NCBI RefSeq assembly: GCF_010729105.1
Contig: NZ_AP022573.1
Coordinates: 2,356,001 to 2,420,000 of the forward strand
Length of the DNA stretch: 64,000 nt
Reading direction: 5' to 3'
From: Mycobacterium saskatchewanense
GTDB taxonomy: Bacteria; Actinomycetota; Actinomycetes; Mycobacteriales; Mycobacteriaceae
Position 1 is the first letter of the stretch; each line of letters opens with the position of its first letter. A model generated the notes under the pieces. The model made no database searches. It had not been told where the DNA came from and saw nothing but the letters and a program-made list of their open reading frames with translations. A program made the position numbers and the translations under genes. Positions 53,159 through 64,000 of the stretch are shown here, piece after piece.

Positions 53159-54460
53159 TCAGTGCGGTCCGGCGATCTCCTCGAGCATTTCGGTGACCAG
53201 CGCCGCGATCGGCGAGCGCTCGCTGCGCAGCAGCGTGATGTGGGCGAACAGCGGGTGGCCCTTGAGCTTCTCGATCACCGCCGCGACGCCGTCGTGGCGA
53301 CCGACCCGCAGGTTGTCGCGCTGGGCGATGTCGTGGGTCAGCACCACCCGCGAGCCCGTTCCCAGCCGGGACAGCACGGTCAGCAGCACGTTGCGCTCCA
53401 GCGACTGCGCCTCGTCGACGATGACGAACGAGTCGTGCAGGGAGCGGCCCCGGATGTGGGTCAGCGGCAGCACCTCGAGCATGCCGCGCGAGAGCACCTC
53501 CTCCAGCACGGCCGGGCTGGCCAGGCCCTCGAGGGTGTCGAACACCGCCTGCGCCCAGGGGCCCATCTTCTCGCTCTCGCTGCCGGGCAGGTAGCCCAGT
53601 TCCTGGCCACCCACGGCGTACAGCGGGCGGAACACCACGACCTTGCGCTGGGTCCGGCGTTCCAGCACCGCCTCCAGGCCCGCGCACAGCGCCAGCGCCG
53701 ACTTGCCGGTGCCGGCCTTTCCGCCCAGCGACACGATGCCGACCGACTCGTCGAGCAGCAGGTCGAGGGCCACGCGCTGCTCCGCGGAGCGGCCCCGCAG
53801 CCCGAACACCTCGCGGTCGCCGCGCACCAGCTGGACCCGCTTGTCGGCGTTGACCCGGCCCAGTGCATGGGAGCTGCCGCCCAGGAGTCGAATCCCGGTG
53901 TGGCACGGGAGGTCTCGCGCCTCGACGAGGTCGATCTCCCCCTCGGCGAACAGCGCGTCGATGTCCTCCGTGGCGGTCTCGATCTCGCGCATACCCGACC
54001 ATCCGGACGCCACCACGTCCTGCGCGTGGTACTCGTCGGCGGCCAGGCCCACGGCGGCAGCCTTGACGCGGAGCGGAATGTCCTTGCTGACCAACGTGAC
54101 TCGCTTGCCCTCGGCGGCGAGGTTGGCGGCGCAGCTGAGGATCCGGCAGTCGTTGTTGTCGCTGCGGAAGCCGGCGGGCAGCACCGCCGGATCGGTGTGG
54201 TTGAGCTCCACGTGCAGCGTCCCGCCTTGTGTCCCAACGGGAATGGGCTGGTCCAGCCGTCCGTGCTCGAGTCGTAGATCGTCGAACAGACGCAGCGCCT
54301 GACGGGCGAACCACCCCAACTCGTGGTGGTGTCGTTTCGCCTCCAGTTCGCTGATCACCACCAGCGGAACCACCACCTCGTGCTCGGCGAACCGGCTGCA
54401 GGCCCACGGATCGGACAGCAGCACGGACGTATCGATCACGTAGGTCCGGATTTCGGTCAC
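53159..54460 (-). CDS. phoH2: PhoH2: PIN ribonuclease fused to PhoH helicase domain
   Basis: A 433-residue protein, the length of M. tuberculosis Rv1095. The N-terminal PIN domain ([15 protein letters not shown] with the metal Asp) spans about 1-140, and the C-terminal PhoH ATPase has Walker [14 protein letters not shown] (about 265) and Walker [13 protein letters not shown]. PhoH2 unwinds and cleaves RNA. The GTG at 54460 is fixed by the overlap with the small upstream gene and by protein length. Confidence 0.92.
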   Translation of the reverse strand: MTEIRTYVIDTSVLLSDPWACSRFAEHEVVVPLVVISELEAKRHHHELGWFARQALRLFDDLRLEHGRLDQPIPVGTQGGTLHVELNHTDPAVLPAGFRSDNNDCRILSCAANLAAEGKRVTLVSKDIPLRVKAAAVGLAADEYHAQDVVASGWSGMREIETATEDIDALFAEGEIDLVEARDLPCHTGIRLLGGSSHALGRVNADKRVQLVRGDREVFGLRGRSAEQRVALDLLLDESVGIVSLGGKAGTGKSALALCAGLEAVLERRTQRKVVVFRPLYAVGGQELGYLPGSESEKMGPWAQAVFDTLEGLASPAVLEEVLSRGMLEVLPLTHIRGRSLHDSFVIVDEAQSLERNVLLTVLSRLGTGSRVVLTHDIAQRDNLRVGRHDGVAAVIEKLKGHPLFAHITLLRSERSPIAALVTEMLEEIAGPH

Positions 54461-54600
54461 GTAGCGCTCCTCGAGCGGGATGAGCCCGCGCGGACCCGCA
54501 CGGGCATGTCGGCGGGAACCGCGGCACCAGGACCGGGGCCGGTCCTGCCCTTCTCGTGACGGGAGGTGCCGCCCTGGCAGCAGAGCTTGTCGCTGGCCAT
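54457..54600 (-). CDS. phoAT: PhoAT-type small antitoxin upstream of phoH2
   Basis: A 47-residue frame from the ATG at 54600 ([20 protein letters not shown]) ending in a GTGA overlap with the phoH2 start. In mycobacteria a short gene, phoAT, precedes phoH2 with a 4-bp overlap and acts as its antitoxin. Here the assignment rests on position, overlap and size. The dyad AGAGT-N6-ACTCT just upstream (54603-54618) may be an autoregulatory site. Confidence 0.6.
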   Translation of the reverse strand: MASDKLCCQGGTSRHEKGRTGPGPGAAVPADMPVRVRAGSSRSRSAT

Positions 54601-54699
54601 CAAGAGTGACGCTACTCTCGTGGCCGCGTCCGCGCCGCGCAGGCGCGCCGACGTCAGCCGGGTGAGGGTGTGAGAGGCGCGACGCCCCCGAGGATCGGC

Positions 54700-55527
54700 C
54701 TAGCCGACGACGAACCGCTTGAGCGCGGGCTCGTCGGCCACTTCCCATTCCCTGATGCGGTCGGAGATGGCCTGCCGCAGGTCAGCTTCGCCGAATATGC
54801 CGGCGCCGGCGACGTTCTGCACCTTGTCCTGGTAATCGTCGATGTCGGCGCCGACGACCTGAAGGTCGGCCGCGCGGGCGGCGATCGCCGCGATCGTCTC
54901 GTCGCGGGTGCAGTCCAGGCAGTGCGCGACCAGGTTCGCGAAGAACAGTTCGTGGCGCGCCTCATCCCGGGCGATCCGGTCGATGAGCCCGGCCAGCACC
55001 GGCTCCTCGATCTGGGCGGCCAGGTTCCGGCAGAAGACGCCCTGCGTGCGCTCGGTGAACGCCATGTACACCAGGGTTTCGACCTGCGAGTAGTGGTCGG
55101 CGCGATAACCCTTGATCACGTACCGGACCCGCGCCTCTTCGTTCGCGGTCGGGTCGACCTCGCGGGTGACCACCAGGTACTCCCGCAGCGCGATGGCGTG
55201 CAGGTGCTCCTCCGCGGTCCACCGTCCCAGCCAGCGACCCCACCAGTCCTCGAGGATGAAGTGCTCGACGAGCTCGCGGTGATGGCCGGCGAGGTTGTCC
55301 TTGAGCAGGAGCAGGATCTCGCAGGCGTCGGTGATGGTCCGGGGCAGCGTCGCCTGGGACGGATCCCAGTCGCGTCCACCCAGAAAGGCGAAGTTCTCGC
55401 CCCGGTCGAACGGGACGTAGTCGTGGGCGAACCAGAGGTCCTCGGTGTTGAGGTGGCGGTCCATGTTGACCTCGCACACCGGCTCGAGTTCAAGCGTCAA
55501 CGCGTTAGCGACAGGTTTCTGTGCCAT
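54700..55527 (-). CDS. desA2: acyl-ACP desaturase, DesA2
   Basis: A 275-residue desaturase-like protein. The ferritin-like diiron motifs are in [30 protein letters not shown] (ExxH, about 132) and [17 protein letters not shown] (second ExxH, about 190). The ATG at 55527 ([17 protein letters not shown]) matches the M. tuberculosis Rv1094 start; an ATG 8 codons earlier is rejected. Mycobacterial DesA1/DesA2 serve mycolic acid desaturation. A perfect dyad lies 3 bp before the start. Confidence 0.92.
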   Translation of the reverse strand: MAQKPVANALTLELEPVCEVNMDRHLNTEDLWFAHDYVPFDRGENFAFLGGRDWDPSQATLPRTITDACEILLLLKDNLAGHHRELVEHFILEDWWGRWLGRWTAEEHLHAIALREYLVVTREVDPTANEEARVRYVIKGYRADHYSQVETLVYMAFTERTQGVFCRNLAAQIEEPVLAGLIDRIARDEARHELFFANLVAHCLDCTRDETIAAIAARAADLQVVGADIDDYQDKVQNVAGAGIFGEADLRQAISDRIREWEVADEPALKRFVVG

Positions 55528-55529
55528 GC

Positions 55530-55563
55530 GGTTACTGTAACCCCCGTTCACAGGTGTTGTGAA
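55530..55563. promoter_or_regulatory. two dyads directly upstream of desA2
   Basis: GGTTAC-T-GTAACC (55530-55542) is a perfect 6-bp dyad ending 3 bp from the ATG, and TTCACA-N5-TGTGAA (55547-55563) follows. The first overlaps the ribosome site. The TetR-type repressor MadR is known to control desA1 and desA2 in mycobacteria; whether this is its site is inferred. Confidence 0.5.
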
Positions 55564-55635
55564 ATTTCCTGCCCGTGTCGGGACGAAGTCGTGACTTTGG
55601 TCCTTCCGCGGTCCTTCCTTGGTCCCGACGCCGGC

Positions 55636-57982
<2,347 letters not shown>

Positions 57983-58028
57983 CGGGGCCCATTCTCGAGG
58001 CCCCGCCACCAGATGGCTTCCCGGCGGG

Positions 58029-58439
58029 CTATGTCGCGAGACGACGCACCCCGAGATATTGCAACACCGCGAACCCCGCGGTGTACACGCCGATGGCCAG
58101 TGTCGCGGCCACGCCGAGCGAGGTCATCGGCACTGCCTCGGCGGCCACCCAAGCGGCCACCGTGCAGACGACGTTGGCGACGATCACGCCGAACCCGACG
58201 CGCCGCAGGTTGGGCAGGGCCGCCAGGCTGAAGACCACCAGGCCGTAGAGCACGAACGCGGCGCCCAGCGCATATTCCCGCAAGGACGTCAGGCCGAGCA
58301 GCGACGAGAGCGGGTCGGCGACGAAGGCGACCGCCAGGCCGCACAGCCCGGTCAGGGTGGCGTCGGCGCGCATGGCGAAACGCAGCAGCGAGTCGGTCGA
58401 GTCGTAGAGGCGGCGGGTGGGACCTGATATGGCGGTCAT
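58029..58439 (-). CDS. four-helix membrane protein
   Basis: A 136-residue protein from the ATG at 58439 (MTAISGPTRRLYDSTDSLLR). Four transmembrane helices are evident (around ATLTGLCGLAVAFVADPLSS, YALGAAFVLYGLVVFSLAAL, GVIVANVVCTVAAWVAAEAV, GVAATLAIGVYTAGFAVLQY). No catalytic residues are recognisable. Converges on coaA. Confidence 0.65.
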   Translation of the reverse strand: MTAISGPTRRLYDSTDSLLRFAMRADATLTGLCGLAVAFVADPLSSLLGLTSLREYALGAAFVLYGLVVFSLAALPNLRRVGFGVIVANVVCTVAAWVAAEAVPMTSLGVAATLAIGVYTAGFAVLQYLGVRRLAT

Positions 58440-58474
58440 GCGATCACTCCTCGTGTATCGGTTTGGGTCAAACA

Positions 58475-58541
58475 GTTTCGAGCGTCGAACGGTTTCGAGC
58501 GTTCCGCCGGAGCACTGCCATATCGACCCGTGGCACTGCCA
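58475..58541. promoter_or_regulatory. repeats upstream of the four-helix membrane gene
   Basis: In the 292-bp gap 58440-58731, GTTTCGAGCGT occurs at 58475 and 58492 (17 bp apart) and CACTGCCA at 58513 and 58534. The second CACTGCCA sits inside GCACT-GCCA-AGTGC. No gene is evident in the gap. The set looks like operator sites for the minus-strand promoter; regulator unknown. Confidence 0.35.
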
Positions 58542-58731
58542 AGTGCTGCCACGCAACAGACGACCAGGGCTTTCGGCGCGCTATTCCGCCCGCCGGCCGT
58601 GCCCGCGCGGTGCGTCGCGCATTGTGGGAACTGTGGCCGAAAGCGTGGGCCTCGAACACCCGGCGAGGCCGGGGCGTAAACGCCACGGCTGAGAATCCGG
58701 ACCGATTGACGCCGCCGCGTTACGGCCGGCG

Positions 58732-60102
58732 CTAGTCGCTGGGCACCGGCACCCGGCCGCGCAGGTCGGCGGCGATCACCCGTGCCGCGGCGTTCTGCCA
58801 ATTGTGCAGCGAGCGCTGCGGCACCTCGGTCACCAACCATTGCCAGGCCTGCCGGGCGGTCGGGTCCAATCCGGACGCGGTGGCGTTCTGCGCGTAGGCC
58901 CGCACGCCGACGACGTACGGGAAGTAGAGCGAGTTGTAATGGCGCCACTGCTCGGTGGTCCCGAAGTCCCCGGCGTCGCGCGGCTTGAGCCGCCCGATGG
59001 CCTCGGCGAGGACGGCCTTGAGCTCGTTGGCCCGCTCCAGCGGGTTGTCGGGCGCTCCGCGGGCGGCCAGTCGCTCGTCGATGGCGGGCAGCGCGGTCAG
59101 CGGGCTGGCCACCAACTTGGTCAGGTCACCGTAGTGTCCCAGCGCCCGGCGCGTGAGCCGGGCGAAGGTCTCGTCGTCGACGTCGTGCAGGGGGTCGACG
59201 GAACGCAGCGGCAGCGCGGCCTCGGTTTGCCGCAGCGCGGCCCGGTCGGCCCGCAACGCCGGCGATTTCGAGAACGCCAGCCGGTCGAGCACGCCGGCGA
59301 GCGGATCCGCGAGCACCTGCACCGTGATGGCGATCGCCAGGGTCGTGAACAGCAGGACGGTCAGCACCGTCTGCGCGGTGGGCTCCCCGCGAGTGGCGCC
59401 CAGCCCGATCAGCGCCTGGCCGCCCAACAGCACCGCCACCACCATCGACCCGGCGAAAGAGCGCAGCATGTCCGCGCGCAGCGCCTGGCCCTCGTCGAAG
59501 GCGTCCCAGAGGGCGACCGCCACGCCGAGCAGCAGCAGGTCGAATCCCGTCGACGCCAGCGCCAGCCAGCTGGGCACCAGGCCCAGCGGGATGATGAGGA
59601 TCGCGTTGGCCAGCGCGAAGAACAGCGTCGCCACCACGACGACGCCCACAACGGGCACCGGCTGCGCGGGCCGCCGCAGCGCCGCCACCATCGCACCCAG
59701 TGTGGACACCGAGATCACCGCGAACATCAGCAGGTGGCCGGGCCGCAGCGGCGCGGCGACGCTGCCCGCCACCGCCGCGCCGACCAGCGTGAGCGCCGCG
59801 ACCGCGCCCACCAGCAGGAGCTCGCGGGTGCGGGCCCGCCAGTGATCACCTGGCCGGGACAGCTCGACGAGCACTGCGAACCACGCGACGCTCGGCACGG
59901 CGACGAGGTACACCTCGAGCCGGCCGAGCACCGCGATGTGCGTGGGACCGCCGGTGCGCACCGCGTCCAGCGCGACCACCAACGCGAACCCACACAATCC
60001 GGCCGCCGCCAGCGCGAGTACCGGTTTTCGCGGATCACGGGCCAGCAGGTACAGCCCGAGCCAGCCACTCAGCGTAAAGACCACCGCCGACAGCGCAGCC
60101 AT
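58732..60102 (-). CDS. polytopic membrane protein, hypothetical
   Basis: A 456-residue protein with about eight transmembrane segments in the first 270 residues (MAALSAVVFTLSGWLGLYLL onward), resembling 7TM-histidine-kinase-like sensor modules. A soluble C-terminal region of about 180 residues (DRLAFSKSPALRADRAALRQ, with YNSLYFPYVVGVRAYAQNAT) follows. No kinase or GGDEF motif is visible. Function unknown. Confidence 0.65.
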   Translation of the reverse strand: MAALSAVVFTLSGWLGLYLLARDPRKPVLALAAAGLCGFALVVALDAVRTGGPTHIAVLGRLEVYLVAVPSVAWFAVLVELSRPGDHWRARTRELLLVGAVAALTLVGAAVAGSVAAPLRPGHLLMFAVISVSTLGAMVAALRRPAQPVPVVGVVVVATLFFALANAILIIPLGLVPSWLALASTGFDLLLLGVAVALWDAFDEGQALRADMLRSFAGSMVVAVLLGGQALIGLGATRGEPTAQTVLTVLLFTTLAIAITVQVLADPLAGVLDRLAFSKSPALRADRAALRQTEAALPLRSVDPLHDVDDETFARLTRRALGHYGDLTKLVASPLTALPAIDERLAARGAPDNPLERANELKAVLAEAIGRLKPRDAGDFGTTEQWRHYNSLYFPYVVGVRAYAQNATASGLDPTARQAWQWLVTEVPQRSLHNWQNAAARVIAADLRGRVPVPSD

Positions 60103-60141
60103 GCGTCCAGTCTCGCACGCAGTGCGGGCCCCTAAGCCGTC

Positions 60142-60930
60142 CTACTTGCCGTACCGGCGGTGCCGCTGGCTGTAATCGCGCAGCGCGCGCAGGAAGTCGA
60201 CGCGGCGGAACGCCGGCCAGTGCGCCTCGGTGAACCACATCTCCGAGTACGCGCTCTGCCACAGCAGGAAGCCGGACAGCCGCTGCTCCCCCGAGGTGCG
60301 GATCACCAGGTCGGGGTCCGGCTGCCCGGAGGTGTAGAGGTTTTCGGAGATGCCGTCGACGGTGACGGCGTCGATCAGCTCCTCGGCGGTCGCGCCGTTG
60401 GCGAGTTCCTTGCTCAACAGCGCGCGCACGGCGTCGACGATCTCGCGGCGTCCGCCATACCCCACGGCCACGTTGACGTGGAACGCCGCGACCCCCGGCG
60501 TGGACCCCACCGCGTCGCGCACTCGGCGGGCCGGCTCGTCGCCGAGTAGCGAGAGGTCCCCGACGGTGCGCACGCTCCAGCGATTGGCCGGCGCGCAGAT
60601 CTCCTCGACCACGTCTGTGATGATCTCGATCAGCCCGGCGAGCTCGTCGGCATCGCGCTGCAGGTTCTCGGTGGACAGCAGGTAGACGGTGGTCATTTCG
60701 ATCCCGGCTTCCTGGCACCACCGCAGCATCTCGGCGATCTTGACCGCGCCCATGCGGTAGCCGTAGCTGACGTCGTCGTACCCGGCGTTGCGCGCCCACC
60801 GCCGGTTGCCGTCGCACAGGACCGCGATGTGGCGGGGAAGTTCGGACTTGGAGGCCGCCAGCCCCTGCCTCAGACGCAGCTCGTAGACGCGATACAGCGG
60901 CTCTTTGAGGCGCGGCGGGATGATCTCCAC
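60142..60930 (-). CDS. short-chain Z-isoprenyl diphosphate synthase (UppS family)
   Basis: A 262-residue cis-prenyltransferase. The catalytic region is [20 protein letters not shown] (about 34-53), with the Asp that binds diphosphate, and the C-terminal signature is [20 protein letters not shown] followed by [13 protein letters not shown]. It matches M. tuberculosis Rv1086, which makes (2Z,6E)-farnesyl diphosphate for decaprenyl phosphate synthesis. The smaller length and the synteny favour that over the long-chain UppS. Confidence 0.9.
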   Translation of the reverse strand: MEIIPPRLKEPLYRVYELRLRQGLAASKSELPRHIAVLCDGNRRWARNAGYDDVSYGYRMGAVKIAEMLRWCQEAGIEMTTVYLLSTENLQRDADELAGLIEIITDVVEEICAPANRWSVRTVGDLSLLGDEPARRVRDAVGSTPGVAAFHVNVAVGYGGRREIVDAVRALLSKELANGATAEELIDAVTVDGISENLYTSGQPDPDLVIRTSGEQRLSGFLLWQSAYSEMWFTEAHWPAFRRVDFLRALRDYSQRHRRYGK

Positions 60931-61089
60931 GAGGAACCACCCTACTGTGAGCGGTACCGATTTCCGGGCGCATCTCGGGCAATCTCACCGCACGGCGAAC
61001 CGGTTCCGGACCGTTCCCGTCTACTGTTGATGGGGAACAGCCCTGGCGACCCCTCGCACCAACCCCGCTTGCACGAGGCAACAGGAGAC

Positions 61090-61860
61090 ATGAGTAGCCA
61101 GATCAACACGGCCACCGGCAAAGATCCCCAGTCCGAAGCGATCACCCCCGGCAACACCGTCGAACAGCTCGTCGAAGGCGCCGCCCACGTCCTGACCAAG
61201 CCGCGCATGCGCGGCTGGATCCACTTCTACTCGGCGTGGCTGGCCGTCATCACCGGCGCGACGCTGGTGTCGGTCTCGTGGGCGGTCGCGTCGCCCCGCG
61301 CGGGGCACTCGACACTGGTCTATGCCGCGTCGACGGTGGCGATGTTCGCCGTCAGCGCGACGTATCACCGCGTCCAATGGAAGTCGGAGACCGCCCGCAA
61401 GCGGATGAAGCGGCTCGACCACTCGATGATCTTCGTGTTCATCGCGGGCAGCTACACGCCGTTCGCCCGTCTCGTCATGCCACAGAACACCGGGGTGCTG
61501 GTGCAGTGCATCGTGTGGGGCGGTGCCGTGCTGGGCATCGTGCTGAAGGTGTGCTGGCCGTCGGCGCCACGCGGGGTGGGCGTGCCGCTCTACCTGCTGC
61601 TGGGCTGGGTGGCCGTATGGTTCGCGCCGACCATCCTGCACCAGGCGGGCGTGGCGGCGATGGTGCTGCTGGCCGTCGGCGGCGTGTTGTACAGCATCGG
61701 CGGCATTTGCTACGGGCTGCGCTGGCCCGACCCCTGGCCGAGCACTTTCGGCTACCACGAGATCTTCCACGCCTGCACCGCCGTCGCGGCGATCCTGCAC
61801 TACATCGCCATGTGGTTCGCGGTCTTCTACACCGGCACCAACGCGTGGCTCGCCGGCTAG
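61090..61860 (+). CDS. hemolysin III/PAQR family membrane protein (Rv1085c-like)
   Basis: A 256-residue protein from the ATG at 61090 (AGGAGA upstream) with seven transmembrane segments. The family His motifs are [33 protein letters not shown] and [20 protein letters not shown], the metal-binding PAQR pattern. Its role in mycobacteria is not established. Its stop overlaps that of the convergent SnoaL-like gene by 4 bp. Confidence 0.85.
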   Translation: MSSQINTATGKDPQSEAITPGNTVEQLVEGAAHVLTKPRMRGWIHFYSAWLAVITGATLVSVSWAVASPRAGHSTLVYAASTVAMFAVSATYHRVQWKSETARKRMKRLDHSMIFVFIAGSYTPFARLVMPQNTGVLVQCIVWGGAVLGIVLKVCWPSAPRGVGVPLYLLLGWVAVWFAPTILHQAGVAAMVLLAVGGVLYSIGGICYGLRWPDPWPSTFGYHEIFHACTAVAAILHYIAMWFAVFYTGTNAWLAG

Positions 61861-62228
61861 AGCCGCGTGACGTCGGCCGCCGACCAGTAGGACTTCATCG
61901 TCGCGATCTTGCCCTCGTGGTTGAAGGCCATCACGTCGATCGGCTCGATCACCATCCGGTGTTGCCCGGCAGCGACGGTGAGCCGGAACTGGAAAGCCGC
62001 CTCGTTGCCGGCCACCCGCAGCGACACCAGCTCGCACTCGCGCTCCACGTCGTTGACCGCGGAGTAGAAGCCGTGGATGGCCCCGTGCCCGATGTGCACC
62101 TCCCCGCCGACCGGGTCCTCGACCGTGGCGTCGTCGGCGTACAGCTCGACCAGGTCGTCGGCGCTGCCCTTGGCAACCAGCGCGATGTAGCGGTTGACAG
62201 TGTCGGTGATGTGTTCGGCGCTCGGCAT
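61857..62228 (-). CDS. SnoaL/ketosteroid isomerase-like protein
   Basis: A 123-residue NTF2-fold protein ([20 protein letters not shown]). [20 protein letters not shown] carries the Asp-rich region typical of steroid delta-isomerase-like proteins, and [20 protein letters not shown] is the final strand pair. A steroid or polyketide isomerase role is possible. It precedes the thioredoxin-domain protein on the same strand but is transcribed after it. Confidence 0.78.
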   Translation of the reverse strand: MPSAEHITDTVNRYIALVAKGSADDLVELYADDATVEDPVGGEVHIGHGAIHGFYSAVNDVERECELVSLRVAGNEAAFQFRLTVAAGQHRMVIEPIDVMAFNHEGKIATMKSYWSAADVTRL

Positions 62229-62239
62229 GAAATGTCACG

Positions 62240-64000
62240 CTACCGTGGCTCAGCGAGCAACTCCGCCAGGTCTTCGACGCGGGTGACCGGCAGGTCGCAG
62301 ACCCGCCCGCGGCACACGTAGGCGGCGTCGGCGCCGGCCACCCGGCCCCGACCCGCGAGCAGCGGCGCCGAGTCCTCGGCGCCACCGAGCACGATCGCTC
62401 CCCCCGGCGCCAGCCGGCGCGCTTCGGCCAGCAGCGGCGAGCGCGACGGGTCGCAGGCGACGGCGATCTGCAGCGGCCCGCGCACCGCCGCCTCGGCGAC
62501 GGCCAACCAGTGCCCGGCCGAGCGCGGCGCCCGCTCCAGCAACACGGAATGCTCGCGAAGCGCGTCGGCCGCCGCCCGTAGATACCGGTCGGCGCCGACC
62601 AGGTGGCCGGCGGTCAGCAGCGCCTCGGTGATCGATGACGCACCCGACGGGGTGGCCCCGTCCAGCGGGTCGGCGGGCCGCAGCACCAACGGTTCGGCGT
62701 CGTCGGCGGTGTCGAACCAGCGCCCCGGCCGCTGCGGGTCGGCAAAGTGCGCCAGAGCGATGTCCAGCAGGTCGGTCGCCGACGTCAGCCAGGTTTTCTC
62801 CCCGGTCAGCTGATGCAGCGCGAGCAGGCCGGTGGCCAGCATGGCGTGGTCCTCGAGGATGGCACCACTCGCCCCGACGACCCCGCCCAGGCTCGCGCGC
62901 CGCAAACGGCCGTCGACGACGTGCACGTCCAGCAGGGCCGCCGCGCAGCGCCGCGCCGCATGCCCCAGCCCGGGGTCTTCCAGTGCCACGGCGGCCTCGG
63001 TCAGCGCGGCGATCGCGAGCCCGTTCCACGACGTGACCACCTTGTCGTCGCGGCCCGGCTGCGCCCGCGTCGACCGCGCGGCGAGCAGCGCCGCTCGGAC
63101 GCGTTCGGCCCGGTCCGGATCATCCGGATCGGCGGGCAACTGCAGCACCGAGGTCCCGTGCTCGAACGTGCCCGACCGGGTGACCGCGAACAGCTGTGCG
63201 GCCCAACGCCCGTCCTCGGCGCCGAGGGACTCGGAAAGCTGCGCGGGTGTCCAGACGTACGTCGACCCCTCGCGGCCGTCGGCGTCGGCGTCCAGCGACG
63301 ACGTGAACAGGTCCCCGTCGACCAGCTCGCCGAGCAGGAAGGCGGCGGTCTGGGCGGCGACCCGACGCGCCAACGGGTCTCCGGTGCGCCGGGCCCAGTG
63401 CGCGTAGGCCCGCAGCAACAGCGCGTTGTCGTACAGCATCTTCTCGAAATGCGGCACCACCCAGGCGTTGTCGACGCTGTAGCGGGCGAAGCCGCCGGCG
63501 AGCTGGTCGTAGATGCCGCCGCGGGCCATCGCGTTGCCGGTGCGCTGCACCGCCTGAAGCGCGGCCACCGAGCCCGTGCGCTCGTGGTGGCGCACCAGCG
63601 CCTCGAGGACGGCCGACGGCGGGAACTTGGGCGCACCGCCGAAGCCACCGTGCACCGTGTCCTGGTCGCCCAGCACCGCGGCGACGGCGTGGTCACACAG
63701 TCCGGGGGCCAGGTTCGGCCCGCCGCCGGGCAGGCCGGATGACATCCTGCGCAGTTCGCCGGCGATGCGGTCCGACGCCTCCTCGACCTCGCCGCGGCGC
63801 TGCCGCCAGGTGTCGCCGACCGCCGAAAGAAGTTGCAGGAAGCCGTCTTTCGGGTAGTAGGTGCCGCAGAAGAACGGCCGGCCGTCGGGCGTCAGGAAGC
63901 ACGTCATCGGCCAGCCGCCGCGTCCGGTGAGCGCGACCGTGGCGTTCATGTAGACGGCGTCGAGGTCGGGCCGCTCCTCCCGGTCCACCTTGATGCAGAC
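62240..64000 (-). CDS. thioredoxin-domain (DUF255/YyaL) protein, 5' end beyond window
   Basis: The frame is open from the right edge to 62240, giving about 586 codons without the N-terminus. It starts in the thioredoxin-like domain (VCIKVDREERPDLDAVYMNA, GRGGWPMTCFLTPDGRPFFC) and continues with an (alpha/alpha)6 glycosidase-like region (GAPKFPPSAVLEALVRHHER, FHVPHFEKMLYDNA-type segment, DDKVVTSWNGLAIAALTEAA). It matches M. tuberculosis Rv1084 (about 673 residues). Function unknown; the active-site Cys pair would be beyond the edge. Confidence 0.88.
   Translation of the reverse strand, partial: VCIKVDREERPDLDAVYMNATVALTGRGGWPMTCFLTPDGRPFFCGTYYPKDGFLQLLSAVGDTWRQRRGEVEEASDRIAGELRRMSSGLPGGGPNLAPGLCDHAVAAVLGDQDTVHGGFGGAPKFPPSAVLEALVRHHERTGSVAALQAVQRTGNAMARGGIYDQLAGGFARYSVDNAWVVPHFEKMLYDNALLLRAYAHWARRTGDPLARRVAAQTAAFLLGELVDGDLFTSSLDADADGREGSTYVWTPAQLSESLGAEDGRWAAQLFAVTRSGTFEHGTSVLQLPADPDDPDRAERVRAALLAARSTRAQPGRDDKVVTSWNGLAIAALTEAAVALEDPGLGHAARRCAAALLDVHVVDGRLRRASLGGVVGASGAILEDHAMLATGLLALHQLTGEKTWLTSATDLLDIALAHFADPQRPGRWFDTADDAEPLVLRPADPLDGATPSGASSITEALLTAGHLVGADRYLRAAADALREHSVLLERAPRSAGHWLAVAEAAVRGPLQIAVACDPSRSPLLAEARRLAPGGAIVLGGAEDSAPLLAGRGRVAGADAAYVCRGRVCDLPVTRVEDLAELLAEPR

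Overview
The window is high-GC actinobacterial DNA. Gene content and order match the Mycobacterium tuberculosis segment Rv1131 to Rv1084 run in reverse, with extra genes. The likely source is a non-tuberculous Mycobacterium, because it has a prpB gene and several loci absent from M. tuberculosis; I cannot fix the species.

Layout. 1-1.4 kb: the 5' part of a DUF3556 membrane protein gene with a KstR-type box, and a small secreted protein. 1.4-9.9 kb: a propionate locus, prpD-prpB-prpC with 4-bp ATGA overlaps, followed 5 bp later by pyruvate carboxylase (broken by one frameshift), all facing a divergent prpR. 10-20.6 kb: flavin amine oxidase, DoxX, a short pyruvate phosphate dikinase-like gene coupled to a winged-helix gene, a WS/DGAT-like protein, ephC, VOC protein, bpoB-like hydrolase, gnd2 and zwf1. 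20.7-27.1 kb: a cyclase, a permuted papain-fold protein, an ABM monooxygenase, secreted proteins, two deazaflavin nitroreductase-family genes and two gene remnants.

27.4-37.2 kb is an integrated phage-like element of about 9.8 kb with no recognisable capsid, portal or tail genes. It lies inside the 3' end of ychF. The last ychF codons (FNV-stop) are stranded at the left junction, and element DNA now supplies a different C-terminus (HGATTKSK). A large serine recombinase sits at the left end and a tyrosine recombinase at the right end. Between them is a chain of small overlapping genes, an AAA ATPase resembling phage or plasmid replication proteins, and directly behind it an iteron-like cluster of nine ACCTCGT sites. 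The gene order of the left half resembles the early region of prophage phiRv1.

37.1-64 kb returns to the conserved chromosome: ychF, Rv1111c-like, ispH, lipid-droplet protein, xseA-xseB, 3-beta-HSD (with a KstR-type box), esterase, dienelactone hydrolase, DUF4245 protein, glpX, fum, a Pro/Gly-rich membrane protein, a HAMP-cyclase, polysaccharide deacetylase, phoAT-phoH2, desA2, glyA1, coaA, membrane proteins, a short-chain Z-prenyl diphosphate synthase, a hemolysin III-like protein, a SnoaL-like protein and the start-truncated thioredoxin-domain protein (Rv1084-like) that runs off the right edge.

Together the host genes describe carbon flow around propionyl-CoA, pyruvate, PEP and oxaloacetate (prp, pyc, ppdK-like, glpX, fum, zwf, gnd), sterol and lipid use (KstR boxes, 3-beta-HSD, desA2) and envelope biosynthesis (ispH, prenyl synthase, deacetylase). 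No rRNA, tRNA or CRISPR array was recognised.
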